Positions 1-6,705 of a stretch of DNA of 16,003 nucleotides are shown piece after piece. The position numbers and the translations under genes were made by a program. Origin of the DNA: an uncultured Bacteroidales bacterium (GTDB taxonomy: Bacteria > Bacteroidota > Bacteroidia > Bacteroidales > Bacteroidaceae); NCBI GenBank assembly GCA_902783615.1, contig CACZRQ010000190.1, forward strand, positions 1 through 16,003, read 5' to 3'. The notes under the pieces were generated by a model that ran no database searches, was not told the DNA's origin, and saw nothing but the letters and a program-made list of their open reading frames with translations. Position 1 is the stretch's first letter, and every line of letters starts with the position of its first letter.

Positions 1-10
1 AGCGCGTTAA

Positions 11-51
11 AAGCGGCATACTGTCTGAGCGAAGCGAGTTTTATGCCGCTT
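11..51. repeat. 10-bp perfect inverted repeat
   Basis: AAGCGGCATA at 11-20 is the exact reverse complement of TATGCCGCTT at 42-51, with a 21-base loop rich in GCGAAGCGAG-like motifs. No coding region is convincing in 1-213, so this is intergenic structure. It could be a REP-like element or part of a leader or terminator for a gene beyond the left edge. There is no T-tract directly beside it, so I do not call it a terminator. Confidence 0.55.
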
Positions 52-108
52 AGCGATAAGCGAAGACTTTCGTAGCCTCGGAGCATCCAGCCCTTGACCT
101 TTTACATA

Positions 109-163
109 AACTTGGCTGCACCTCAACATAGCTCAAGCAAACTTGGCTCTGCGTTCGGTTTGC
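109..163. repeat. Intergenic repeat with direct and inverted copies
   Basis: AACTTGGCT occurs at 109-117 and again at 140-148. GCAAAC (137-142) and GTTTGC (158-163) form a 6-bp stem around a 15-base loop. From memory, similar sequence is a frequent intergenic repeat in Prevotella and other Bacteroidales genomes; this is recollection, not a search result. No gene is seen here. Confidence 0.4.
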
Positions 164-178
164 ACAAGTTTTCTTTGA

Positions 179-210
179 TTCTTTCTTTTGTGTCAAGACA
201 AAAGAAAGAA
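179..210 (-). terminator. Long perfect hairpin just after the upxY-like stop
   Basis: A 13-bp perfect stem (179-191 with 198-210) encloses a 6-base loop. It starts 3 bases beyond the stop codon of the antiterminator gene. The stem is A/T-rich, with purines on one arm and pyrimidines on the other, and the minus-strand transcript has no clean U-tract after it. It may therefore be an RNA-stabilising or weak terminator hairpin. Its position suggests it ends the antiterminator transcript, or is a site read through by modified polymerase. Confidence 0.45.
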
Positions 211-213
211 TAA

Positions 214-894
214 TCAATTGTCAATCTTTTCAATGAAGGCAGTGGGGATGTAGGCAGTGGCGATGAGGGCGACACCATCGAGGTTGATGATGACGCGTTG
301 CTGACCTGCAGCACGGGCTACACGGCCTACGACTCCGGCAAATTTGCCTTCTACTATTTTCACTAAGTCGCCACTCTGGTATTTCACGAAACGCTCGTCG
401 ATCACCTGGATGTTGTCATCGTCTATACTCGTTGCCTTGATGAAGTTCATCATCTGGGGATAGGTGACTTTCAAGGGAGGATTGGTTCCGTCTGGATAGT
501 GGATGAGGTGATTGTAATAATAGCGCACGAAATGGATGGCGGGAGTGTCCTTGACGTAGGTCTCGATGATGCTGTCGGTGCAATAGACGAAGAGGATGCC
601 GGGAATCAGGGGCTTCTTGATGCGGCGAGTCTTGCCGTTCTTGCGCTTCTTGACATAGTGCATGGCGATGTAAGCATCGGAATCGACACCGTCTTGTGTG
701 ATGTAGTCGTACACCTGCTTCGCCCTGCCATAGGTGGCTCGCAGCACATGCCAGCTCTTCTCTGGATTGAGGGCATACCTTACGGACTCCCCTGTTTGTA
801 AGCTCTTTAGCTCAGGGGTGCTGATGGAGGCAAATCCACCACCGGGAGATGCTGCCCCGTCTCCACGGGTATTGACATTAGACAATGCACTCAT
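214..894 (-). CDS. UpxY-family transcription antiterminator (NusG/RfaH-like)
   Basis: The 226-residue product is a NusG paralogue of the UpxY type. These proteins bind RNA polymerase and prevent early termination in the leaders of Bacteroidales surface-polysaccharide operons. An NGN domain occupies about residues 46-155, opening with SWHVLRATYGR and including a KPLIPGILFVY strand. A KOW domain follows at about 174-200, with YQSGDLVKIVEGKFAG. The first 45 residues are a Gly/Ser/Ala-rich extension that NusG itself lacks. I start at the ATG at 892-894 because GAGGAAAGG lies about 6 bases upstream. A GTG 45 bases earlier would translate a hairpin and looks unlikely. The gene follows a long leader with an attenuator-like structure. 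Its polysaccharide targets would lie beyond the left edge, so the target is unknown. Family assignment is strong. Confidence 0.88.
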   Translation of the reverse strand: MSALSNVNTRGDGAASPGGGFASISTPELKSLQTGESVRYALNPEKSWHVLRATYGRAKQVYDYITQDGVDSDAYIAMHYVKKRKNGKTRRIKKPLIPGILFVYCTDSIIETYVKDTPAIHFVRYYYNHLIHYPDGTNPPLKVTYPQMMNFIKATSIDDDNIQVIDERFVKYQSGDLVKIVEGKFAGVVGRVARAAGQQRVIINLDGVALIATAYIPTAFIEKIDN

Positions 895-939
895 ATCGGA
901 CCTTTCCTCGTGCTCATCGAAGGTTCGATGCAACGGCAC

Positions 940-977
940 AAAAAAAGCGTGGAATCGTCGCTGTTGTCCGTTCCACG
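940..977 (-). terminator. Attenuator-like terminator in the UpxY leader
   Basis: On the minus strand, CGTGGAA (977-971) pairs with TTCCACG (954-948) around a 16-base loop. One C and then a run of seven T follow. This is the layout of an intrinsic terminator, and it lies about 46 bases before the ATG of the antiterminator gene. It could only stop transcription arriving from upstream, so it would act as a gate on upxY itself. The stem is short (7 bp), so its efficiency is uncertain. Confidence 0.6.
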
Positions 978-1019
978 AATCGAGGCTCTCGCATTGCCTA
1001 TTACTGTTGAACAGACAAC
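963..1019 (-). promoter_or_regulatory. Candidate antiterminator stem competing with the attenuator
   Basis: On the minus strand, GTTGTCTGTTC (1019-1009) can pair over 11 positions with GAACGGACAAC (973-963). All pairs are Watson-Crick except one U-G wobble. The 3' arm covers positions 971-973, which also belong to the 5' arm of the terminator hairpin, so both cannot form together. GGCTCT (1028-1023) can also pair with AGAGCC (989-984), crossing this stem, so a pseudoknot or a third state is possible. Function is inferred from base pairing only. Confidence 0.45.
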
Positions 1020-1351
1020 GTCAGAGCCCACGCCGATATGAATACATTATCCCCCCGAGCTATAGGCACAATACACCTATATCTATATAGGGGATGCAAA
1101 TAAACACATCCCGAGGACATCTACCGTTGCTATGCCCAAGACAGTAAAATACATCTGAATTTGCGAGATTCCGATTCGTCTCGAACAAAGCGTTAAGTAA
1201 ACGCCTTTCTATGTCTGAATACTCATTCCCACCCATCCGCCTTAGAACCAAAGGCTTAAAGGCACCGGCGTGGTATCATACGTCATCTGTTTCAGCCGCA
1301 CAGAAACATTTCCGTGTGGCATCAAGATAATCGCACTCGAGTATCCGTTTG

Positions 1352-1359
1352 CAAAGATA
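1352..1359 (-). promoter_or_regulatory. Bacteroidetes -7 box, probable upxY-like promoter
   Basis: TATCTTTG on the minus strand matches the TAnnTTTG -7 consensus of the Bacteroidetes primary sigma factor. It sits directly after the terminator of the neighbouring lipoprotein gene and before the long leader. I see no good -33 TTTG element at the usual distance. Confidence 0.5.
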
Positions 1360-1391
1360 GCAATAAAAAATGAAATAGCCTTGTTTTTTAA

Positions 1392-1442
1392 GAAAAAAAA
1401 ACAAAAAAAGGGGCGACAGACCAAATGATAATCTGTCGCCCC
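1392..1442 (-). terminator. Strong intrinsic terminator of the DUF1080/PHP lipoprotein gene
   Basis: GGGGCGACAGA (1410-1420) and TCTGTCGCCCC (1432-1442) form an 11-bp perfect stem with an 11-base loop. On the minus strand the stem is followed by T7, G and a longer T run. It lies about 200 bases past the stop codon of the minus-strand lipoprotein gene. One arm overlaps the last unit of the adjacent repeat array, so the terminator appears to be built partly from the repeat. Confidence 0.85.
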
Positions 1443-1607
1443 GACGGGACTTAACAATGGGGAATGCTTTACACAGGGGTTCCGCTACGCTCCACCCCTG
1501 CCTGTGTTATGTCGCCCTTACAGGGCTTTATATAGGAACATTAACGACACAGGGGCTACGTCCTTACGGACTCACCCCTGCCTGTGTTCTGTCGCCCTTA
1601 CAGGGCT
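1435..1607. repeat. REP-like array, three units of about 77 bp
   Basis: A GTCGCCCTTACAGGGCT module, itself the hairpin GCCCT-TAC-AGGGC, occurs at 1591-1607 and 1511-1527. A diverged version occurs at 1435-1451, giving periods of 80 and 76 bases. Between them lie larger hairpins of the form ACACAGGGG...CCCCTGCCTGTGT at 1471-1507 and 1547-1587. Their tips differ; the second carries GTCC-TTAC-GGAC. The same bipartite unit recurs at 13421-13514. This resembles REP/BIME-type non-coding dispersed repeats. No transposase gene is in the window. Confidence 0.75.
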
Positions 1608-1642
1608 ATATCTCTTTAGCCACTTACCAAAACTGGATGGGA

Positions 1643-3088
1643 TTACTTCTTCACTGTGTCGGCAAAATGGTTGTAATCGACAGCTTTGCGACCTGAGCGC
1701 TTGCTCATGGTTGGGAACCAGATGTCGTCGGCTGTGATGCCACATTCCTTGATGGCCTGGATGGCATACTCGCACTTGCCAAAGTCGGCATCCACATTGT
1801 TGGTACCGAAGGTGAACTTCAAGCCACGAGCCTTGGCCTTCTTGATCACGTCGAAGCTTGGAATCTTGTAACGGGGACTGATCTCCAAGGCGATGTCGTA
1901 TTGCTGCAATACATCGAGCACACGGTCAACACGTTCGTCGGTCCAATACTGGGCATAGTCGGAATTCATGTCGTCGGGGATGTAGGTTGCATTGGCAAAG
2001 ATGTCAGCAGGCTCGTTGGTGAGGATCTTCACGGTCTGATCGACAATCATGTCCATGTACTGCTGCTTGCTACGGCCATCGAGGTGGATTTCCTCAGGAC
2101 GGTAGATGCGGCAGATGCGACCCTTGTCAACAACGGTCATCGCATCGGTGAACAGATAGTCGAACTTATTGATGGCCTCCTCGGAGAACTGTACAATCCA
2201 ACGGCGACCCTCACCCTGGGCACCCATCAAGAAAGCCATGGGCTTCACCTCGTTATAATAAGCAAAAGCCTCCTCATCGTTGGAGAGCATGCGGCCTACG
2301 CCACCTTCACCCAGGTTAGGAGCCACACCATAGTTGATGCCATAGTTCATCTCCATGGCATGGGCCATTTCCTTGGTGAGACCACCTTTCAGGTGCACAT
2401 GATAGTCGATGACAGGGAAGTTCTCCTGCTGCAAGCGGATGATCTGGTCGGTTGTTTCATCCACCACAGGCATGGTATCGTTAGGATTGGTCACACCATC
2501 GTGCAGGCGGGTCACGGTGAGGTTCTGCAGCTTCACTTCACCCTTCTTGCCTACCAATGAGAACAGACCCAGGCTGAGCACCTTGCCCTTGTTGGCTTCG
2601 GTACGGTAAGGCTGGTCGGGCTCGGTATAGCAAACCACGTCGGTACCATTGATCTTGATAGAGATGTTCTTCTCGCGCACAGCGATGTCGAAGTCGAACC
2701 AGTCGTTGTCCTCACCCAAAGAGCGGTAGAGGTTACGTACGGTTGCCAAGCTACCCGTTTTACGTGACCCATCGATAGGTCCGTTGTGCAGCAGCACCTC
2801 GTAGCCCTTGGTACCCTCAGCATTGGCATGGAACATCAGCGAAGCCTCAGCCCCAGTACCTAAGAAAGCCTGACCTTTCAGGTCGAAGTTGCGGTAATCA
2901 CCCTTGGATGATAAAGTCTCACCAGCATAAACCGTCACCTGATTCAAATCGGATTCATACACATTGCCATCGCGCTGGTCGGAGGTCCAGTTGTTCATTG
3001 GCTCAGCCACGTCGTACGTGGGGCCGCAAGCTGCAAAAGCCATCGCCATGAGACCAGCAGCAGCAAAAATAAGTTTCTTCATTGCCAT
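1643..3088 (-). CDS. Lipoprotein with DUF1080-like domain and PHP-like hydrolase domain
   Basis: The product has 481 residues. A hydrophobic N-terminus ends in FAAC (Cys21), a plausible lipobox. Residues about 30-195 resemble the DUF1080 (3-keto-disaccharide hydrolase) concanavalin-like fold, with features such as GYEVLLHNGP and WFDFDIAVREKNISIKING. Residues about 225-465 resemble a PHP or TIM-barrel metal hydrolase, with DYHVHLKGG at 228-236 as the likely metal-binding start and LEISPRYKIPS and FTFGTNNVD later. It is likely cell-envelope attached and acts on a carbohydrate or phosphoester, but the substrate is unknown. The sequence allows starts at 3088 or 3082 (MAMKK or MKK). It is transcribed divergently from a TonB-dependent receptor, and its terminator lies at 1392-1442. 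The order of domains is clear; the activity is inferred. Confidence 0.75.
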   Translation of the reverse strand: MAMKKLIFAAAGLMAMAFAACGPTYDVAEPMNNWTSDQRDGNVYESDLNQVTVYAGETLSSKGDYRNFDLKGQAFLGTGAEASLMFHANAEGTKGYEVLLHNGPIDGSRKTGSLATVRNLYRSLGEDNDWFDFDIAVREKNISIKINGTDVVCYTEPDQPYRTEANKGKVLSLGLFSLVGKKGEVKLQNLTVTRLHDGVTNPNDTMPVVDETTDQIIRLQQENFPVIDYHVHLKGGLTKEMAHAMEMNYGINYGVAPNLGEGGVGRMLSNDEEAFAYYNEVKPMAFLMGAQGEGRRWIVQFSEEAINKFDYLFTDAMTVVDKGRICRIYRPEEIHLDGRSKQQYMDMIVDQTVKILTNEPADIFANATYIPDDMNSDYAQYWTDERVDRVLDVLQQYDIALEISPRYKIPSFDVIKKAKARGLKFTFGTNNVDADFGKCEYAIQAIKECGITADDIWFPTMSKRSGRKAVDYNHFADTVKK

Positions 3089-3118
3089 TATTGTTTTTAA
3101 GATTTATCTTTCAGGCTG

Positions 3119-3126
3119 CAAAGGTA
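3119..3126 (-). promoter_or_regulatory. -7 box for the lipoprotein gene
   Basis: TACCTTTG on the minus strand matches TAnnTTTG. It ends about 30 bases before the ATG at 3088, implying a short untranslated leader of roughly 25 bases. No clear -33 element is visible. Confidence 0.5.
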
Positions 3127-3169
3127 ACAATTTATCCCCGAAGATGATGCAGAATTAAAAAAGTTTTTC

Positions 3170-3177
3170 TATCTTTG
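3170..3177 (+). promoter_or_regulatory. -7 box for the TonB-dependent receptor gene
   Basis: TATCTTTG matches TAnnTTTG and lies 23 bases before the ATG at 3201. Together with the minus-strand box at 3119-3126 it makes a compact divergent promoter region of about 110 bases. The two boxes are some 45 bases apart. Confidence 0.55.
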
Positions 3178-3200
3178 ACCCAAAATAAACCATCGAAGCC

Positions 3201-5453
3201 ATGAAACAGTTAACCCTTTACGTTATGCTGGCAGTTGTTCTGTTGCTGCCCACCAGCCTGTTCGCACAGCAGGTTGCGAAAAACGACACTGTGCCCTCTA
3301 CCCGTGAGGAGAAGAACCGAAACGTGATGTTGAACGCAAAGAACGACCGCGAGCCACGCCAGATTTCCATCGGCTTGCCAGCCCAGTTTGCTGCAGACAT
3401 CTTTGAAGATGGTCTGCCTGTGGCAGAGCTCTACTGGCCCATCATGCCTTTCACCACCTGGAGAAACACCTTGAGCCTCAGCAAGAATTCGCTGATGTCG
3501 CTGAGCGAGAGTGCCCTGATGTATGGCAAGATGGAGAACATCGTGTCGAGTGAGAACCGTCATGCAGGAGATACGTTCAAGGGGGTGGGCAAGTACGCCT
3601 TTAACCACTTCGGCAAGCAGTTGGTGGATTTCAACGTTTCGGGACCCATCGCCAAAGGATGGGGCTACACCTTAGGGTCGTACCAAAGCTTCGACCCGGG
3701 TAGCAACCGACTGGATGTGATGAGTCTGCAAGACCGCATGGGCATCTACAAAGTTGGCTTGAACAAGCGATGGAACGATAACAAGGGCGAGGTGAGCCTG
3801 CTGTACCAATATTCCCACGTCACTACCTTTACCGATGAGAACGGACCGTTCTACTTCAACGGAGCAGATGGCAGTGTGGAACAGTTTGAAGATTTCAAGC
3901 TGGGACGCGACCAATACCTGCCCAACTATCGTGCCTTCCATTACCTATCGTTAGAGGACAACAAGGAGTATGATGTGGACATCAACGACGCAAACCGCGA
4001 CCATGCACACCAGCTGACACTCAATTTCCGCTATACCTGGGACAATGGCACTACGCTGACTGTAGGCACTAAGTTAAAGGATGCCAGGCAGTTTACCGCC
4101 ACCTACAACCTGGCTGGCATCTTTGCCGTGACTGAGGAAGATGGTTATACCTACGAAGATGGAACGCCTTATGTGGGCTATGTGCAGAACCGACATGCCC
4201 GCAGGCCGTATGGCATTGAACGCAGCTGGATGACGAGTGCACAGCTGACAGGCAAGGCTGGCAAGCAACGTGAACACAGTTGGCGCGTGGGACTGAACGA
4301 GTGGTTCTCGTACCAGAGCATGTCGTACCCCACAGGGTTGCTCCCCCACGAGGTGAAGAAGAATCCACGTATCCTATTGGTGAATGGGCAGCAGATGACT
4401 GCCTTCAACTCGGGTGCCGATTTCTACAGCGGACACGAGAATCGCTTGGCGGTTTATGCCTCCGACGACTGGACGGTGAACGAACGCCTGTGGCTCTCGT
4501 TGGGCTTCCGCCTCGACTGGCAGAAGCTGCATGGAGTGGGTGCATTCTCAACAGACACAGAGGGCAACGTGTTTGATGCCAGCAATATACGCAGGCCAGG
4601 GTTCACTGTTGCCACGGGTAAGAAATATCCATTCAAGGAAACATGGCTGAACCCCACGGCCACCTTCAACGGCAGGTATCGCATCGTGGGAGGCTTGGGT
4701 GTGCAAGGCGAGGCAGTGTTCGTTCAGCAACGTCCCAACATGCAGGATTATGCAGGATGCGACTTGCCCAACAACGAGCCAGTGATCAGCAATATCCTGA
4801 AAGGTGGTATCTATTTCAACAACGATTGGTTGGAGCTGACCTCACAGGTGTTCCACATCTCGCAGACGAACTACAAGAGCAGGACGCAGTTTACCAACCC
4901 CAAGGACATGAGTGAGACGGTAACCATTGCCGTGCTGTATGATGTGGCAACGGTGGGATGGACTACCGATGCGGTGATTACGCCGTTCAAGGGGTTCAAC
5001 TTCCACGGTTTGCTGACCTTGCAGAATCCGAAGTACAAGAACTTCGACTTCCAGCCTGTGTTCAAGGACGGACCGGGACAGCACTATAATTTCACCGACA
5101 AGAACGTGACAGCTATCTCGAAGATGATTATCGAGCTGGACCCATCGTATCAGATAGATAAATGGCGCTTCTGGCTGAGTTTCCGCTATCAGAGCAAGCA
5201 GTATATCAACAAGACCAATACGCTGTTTTTCAAGGGACGATGGGAAACATTCGGAGGCGTTGACTATACGCTGAACGACCATCTGTCGTTCTCGCTGAAT
5301 CTGGTGAACATCCTGAATCAGAAGGGAGCCAGCGGCAACATCGGAGCAGCAGATCTGGCTACCGATGTGAGTCAGTATCAGCATCATCACCTGATGTCGG
5401 GTGGATTCATCCGTCCGTTTACCATGGAATTAAGTGCTTCGTTGAAATTTTAA
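3201..5453 (+). CDS. TonB-dependent outer-membrane receptor
   Basis: The 750-residue product has a signal peptide (MKQLTLYVMLAVVLLLPTSL, then FAQQ). It is rich in alternating aromatic beta strands and ends in SASLKF, as outer-membrane barrels do. Residues about 50-140 form a reduced plug-like region containing PRQISIGLP and FEDGLPVAE. There is no N-terminal carboxypeptidase-regulatory (CarbopepD) domain, which SusC-type receptors have. Barrel strands follow to the C-terminus. These receptors import a ligand using TonB-ExbBD energy. The ligand is not evident, and no SusD partner is adjacent. The gene is divergent from the DUF1080/PHP lipoprotein, so a shared stimulus is possible. A 50-base gap separates it from the next gene, with no terminator visible. 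Confidence 0.85.
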   Translation: MKQLTLYVMLAVVLLLPTSLFAQQVAKNDTVPSTREEKNRNVMLNAKNDREPRQISIGLPAQFAADIFEDGLPVAELYWPIMPFTTWRNTLSLSKNSLMSLSESALMYGKMENIVSSENRHAGDTFKGVGKYAFNHFGKQLVDFNVSGPIAKGWGYTLGSYQSFDPGSNRLDVMSLQDRMGIYKVGLNKRWNDNKGEVSLLYQYSHVTTFTDENGPFYFNGADGSVEQFEDFKLGRDQYLPNYRAFHYLSLEDNKEYDVDINDANRDHAHQLTLNFRYTWDNGTTLTVGTKLKDARQFTATYNLAGIFAVTEEDGYTYEDGTPYVGYVQNRHARRPYGIERSWMTSAQLTGKAGKQREHSWRVGLNEWFSYQSMSYPTGLLPHEVKKNPRILLVNGQQMTAFNSGADFYSGHENRLAVYASDDWTVNERLWLSLGFRLDWQKLHGVGAFSTDTEGNVFDASNIRRPGFTVATGKKYPFKETWLNPTATFNGRYRIVGGLGVQGEAVFVQQRPNMQDYAGCDLPNNEPVISNILKGGIYFNNDWLELTSQVFHISQTNYKSRTQFTNPKDMSETVTIAVLYDVATVGWTTDAVITPFKGFNFHGLLTLQNPKYKNFDFQPVFKDGPGQHYNFTDKNVTAISKMIIELDPSYQIDKWRFWLSFRYQSKQYINKTNTLFFKGRWETFGGVDYTLNDHLSFSLNLVNILNQKGASGNIGAADLATDVSQYQHHHLMSGGFIRPFTMELSASLKF

Positions 5454-5490
5454 AATGGGTTAAGATGGTGTAAATGTCATTTTTTTGTAT

Positions 5491-5498
5491 TACTTTTG
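5491..5498 (+). promoter_or_regulatory. -7 box immediately before the LysE-family gene
   Basis: TACTTTTG matches TAnnTTTG and ends only 5 bases before the ATG at 5504. If used, transcription would start at or next to the start codon, giving a leaderless or near-leaderless message for the four-gene operon. Confidence 0.45.
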
Positions 5499-5503
5499 CA
5501 CCT

Positions 5504-6157
5504 ATGATTCAAATCGGAACGATACTGAGCATCATTTTCAAAGGCATGTTGATAGGTATCATCGCCTCGGCTCCCATGGGGCCAGTAGGTGTGCTGTGCC
5601 TGCAACGAACCATCAACAAGGGGCGATGGTATGGGTTTGTAACGGGCTGTGGAGCAGCACTGAGCGACCTGATCTATGCCCTCCTGACGGGCTATGGCAT
5701 GAGTTTCGTTTTCGACTACGTGAGCAACAACATTTTCTACCTGCAGCTGTTTGGCAGCATCTTGCTGCTGCTGTTTGGCATCTACACATTCAACAGTAAT
5801 CCCGTGAAAGCTTTACGTGCCCCGAGTGGCAACAAGGGCAGTTACCTGCACAATTTCCTGACGGCTTTTTTAGTGACACTGAGTAATCCGCTGATCATCC
5901 TGCTTTTCATCGGACTCTTTGCCCGTTTCTCGTTTGTGGAGCAAGGCGAGTTGGTGAGTGAAACGGTGACGGGTTACCTGTCGATTGTGTGCGGGGCTCT
6001 GCTGTGGTGGTTTGTGCTCACAAGGGTGGTCAGTAAGGTGAGGGCGCAGTTTAACCTGAGGGGTATCTGGATGCTGAACCGACTGATTGGTGTGATTGTG
6101 ATGATTGTGGCGGTGGTGGGATTGGTGATTACTTGTCTTGGGGAGTCGTTGTATTGA
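5504..6157 (+). CDS. LysE/RhtB-family small-molecule exporter
   Basis: The 217-residue protein is almost entirely hydrophobic, with about six predicted membrane spans. APMGPVG at residues 23-29 is the characteristic near-N-terminal motif of LysE/RhtB amino-acid exporters. A SNP motif in the middle (TLSNPLIILLF) also fits the family. The substrate cannot be read from sequence. I chose the ATG at 5504 rather than an upstream ATG at 5474. The longer form would add MSFFCITFAP, and its codons overlap the -7 box. It is first in an operon; the DUF4924 start follows its stop by 2 bases. Confidence 0.85.
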   Translation: MIQIGTILSIIFKGMLIGIIASAPMGPVGVLCLQRTINKGRWYGFVTGCGAALSDLIYALLTGYGMSFVFDYVSNNIFYLQLFGSILLLLFGIYTFNSNPVKALRAPSGNKGSYLHNFLTAFLVTLSNPLIILLFIGLFARFSFVEQGELVSETVTGYLSIVCGALLWWFVLTRVVSKVRAQFNLRGIWMLNRLIGVIVMIVAVVGLVITCLGESLY

Positions 6158-6159
6158 TT

Positions 6160-6702
6160 ATGGAGGCTATAGAGAAATTGAGGAAGGAGAATATTGCGGA
6201 ATATCTGCTATATATGTGGCAGACTGAGGATTTGCTGCGTGCCTGCCATTGCAACATAGAGGAGGTGGAGCAATCGCTGCTGCCGCTCTTTCCGGCTGAT
6301 GAACAGGTTGAGAGGAGGCAATGGCTCAGCGAGTTGTGCGACATGATGCATCGTGAAGCAGTGATGGAGCATGGGCACCTGCAGATTAACAAGAATGTGC
6401 TGCAGGAACTGACGGAGCTGCACAATGTGCTGTTGGCATCGCCAAAATTCCCCTACTATAGTGCTGCATATTACAATGCGCTGCCATTTATCGTGGAGCT
6501 TCGTGCCAAAGCGGGTGATAAGGCCGCTCCTGAGATTGACACATGCTTCCAGGCATTGTATGGGGAGCTGTTGCTGAGGTTGCAGCGAAAGCCGGTCAGT
6601 AAGGAGACGCAGGAGGCGATGCAAACCATCACTCGCTTTATCGCCATGCTGGCTGAGTATTACCATGATGAGAAGGAGGGGAAGCTGAAGATTGACGATT
6701 GA
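6160..6702 (+). CDS. DUF4924 family protein
   Basis: The 180-residue soluble, mostly helical and charged protein has no signal peptide or membrane span. It opens with MEAIEKLRKENIAEYLLYMW and contains PYYSAAYYNALPFIVELRAK, patterns I associate with the Bacteroidales DUF4924 family of unknown function. The start is the ATG at 6160, two bases after the exporter stop. A TTG 27 bases earlier is open but would overlap that gene. It sits between a LysE exporter and rfbD with near-zero spacing, so the three are probably one transcript. No function is proposed. Confidence 0.75.
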   Translation: MEAIEKLRKENIAEYLLYMWQTEDLLRACHCNIEEVEQSLLPLFPADEQVERRQWLSELCDMMHREAVMEHGHLQINKNVLQELTELHNVLLASPKFPYYSAAYYNALPFIVELRAKAGDKAAPEIDTCFQALYGELLLRLQRKPVSKETQEAMQTITRFIAMLAEYYHDEKEGKLKIDD

Positions 6703-6705
6703 GAT

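Larger units (their letters stand above)
895..1346 (-). promoter_or_regulatory. Long structured leader of the UpxY-like gene
   Basis: This stretch of about 450 bases separates the probable promoter (-7 box at 1352-1359) from the ATG at 894. It contains several hairpins on the transcribed strand: 1076-1091 (CCTATA stem), 1091-1112 (GGGATG/CATCCC), the terminator-like hairpin at 948-977, the competing 963-1019 stem, and a 7-bp stem at 915-921/924-930 just before the ribosome binding site. No convincing gene lies here. A 58-codon frame (1060-1236) is open but unsupported. Long leaders with premature termination are established for Bacteroides fragilis upxY loci; their presence here is inferred. 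Confidence 0.6.

Noticed and set aside
895..939. GTG start at 939 for the antiterminator gene
   Set aside because: It would translate the 7-bp hairpin and sits right after the attenuator T-run. ATG 894 has a clear GAGGAAAGG ribosome binding site.
1242..1457. 71-codon minus-strand frame across the terminator
   Set aside because: It runs through the hairpin and T-tract of a terminator and the promoter box, and resembles no family.
1435..1607. CRISPR array
   Set aside because: The units are hairpin-rich, only three in number, diverged at their tips, and lack uniform repeats and unique spacers. No cas genes are in the window.
1901..2560. Long plus-strand frame opposite the DUF1080/PHP lipoprotein gene
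   Set aside because: It is an antisense shadow of a clearly coding minus-strand gene, with no start context or family signal.
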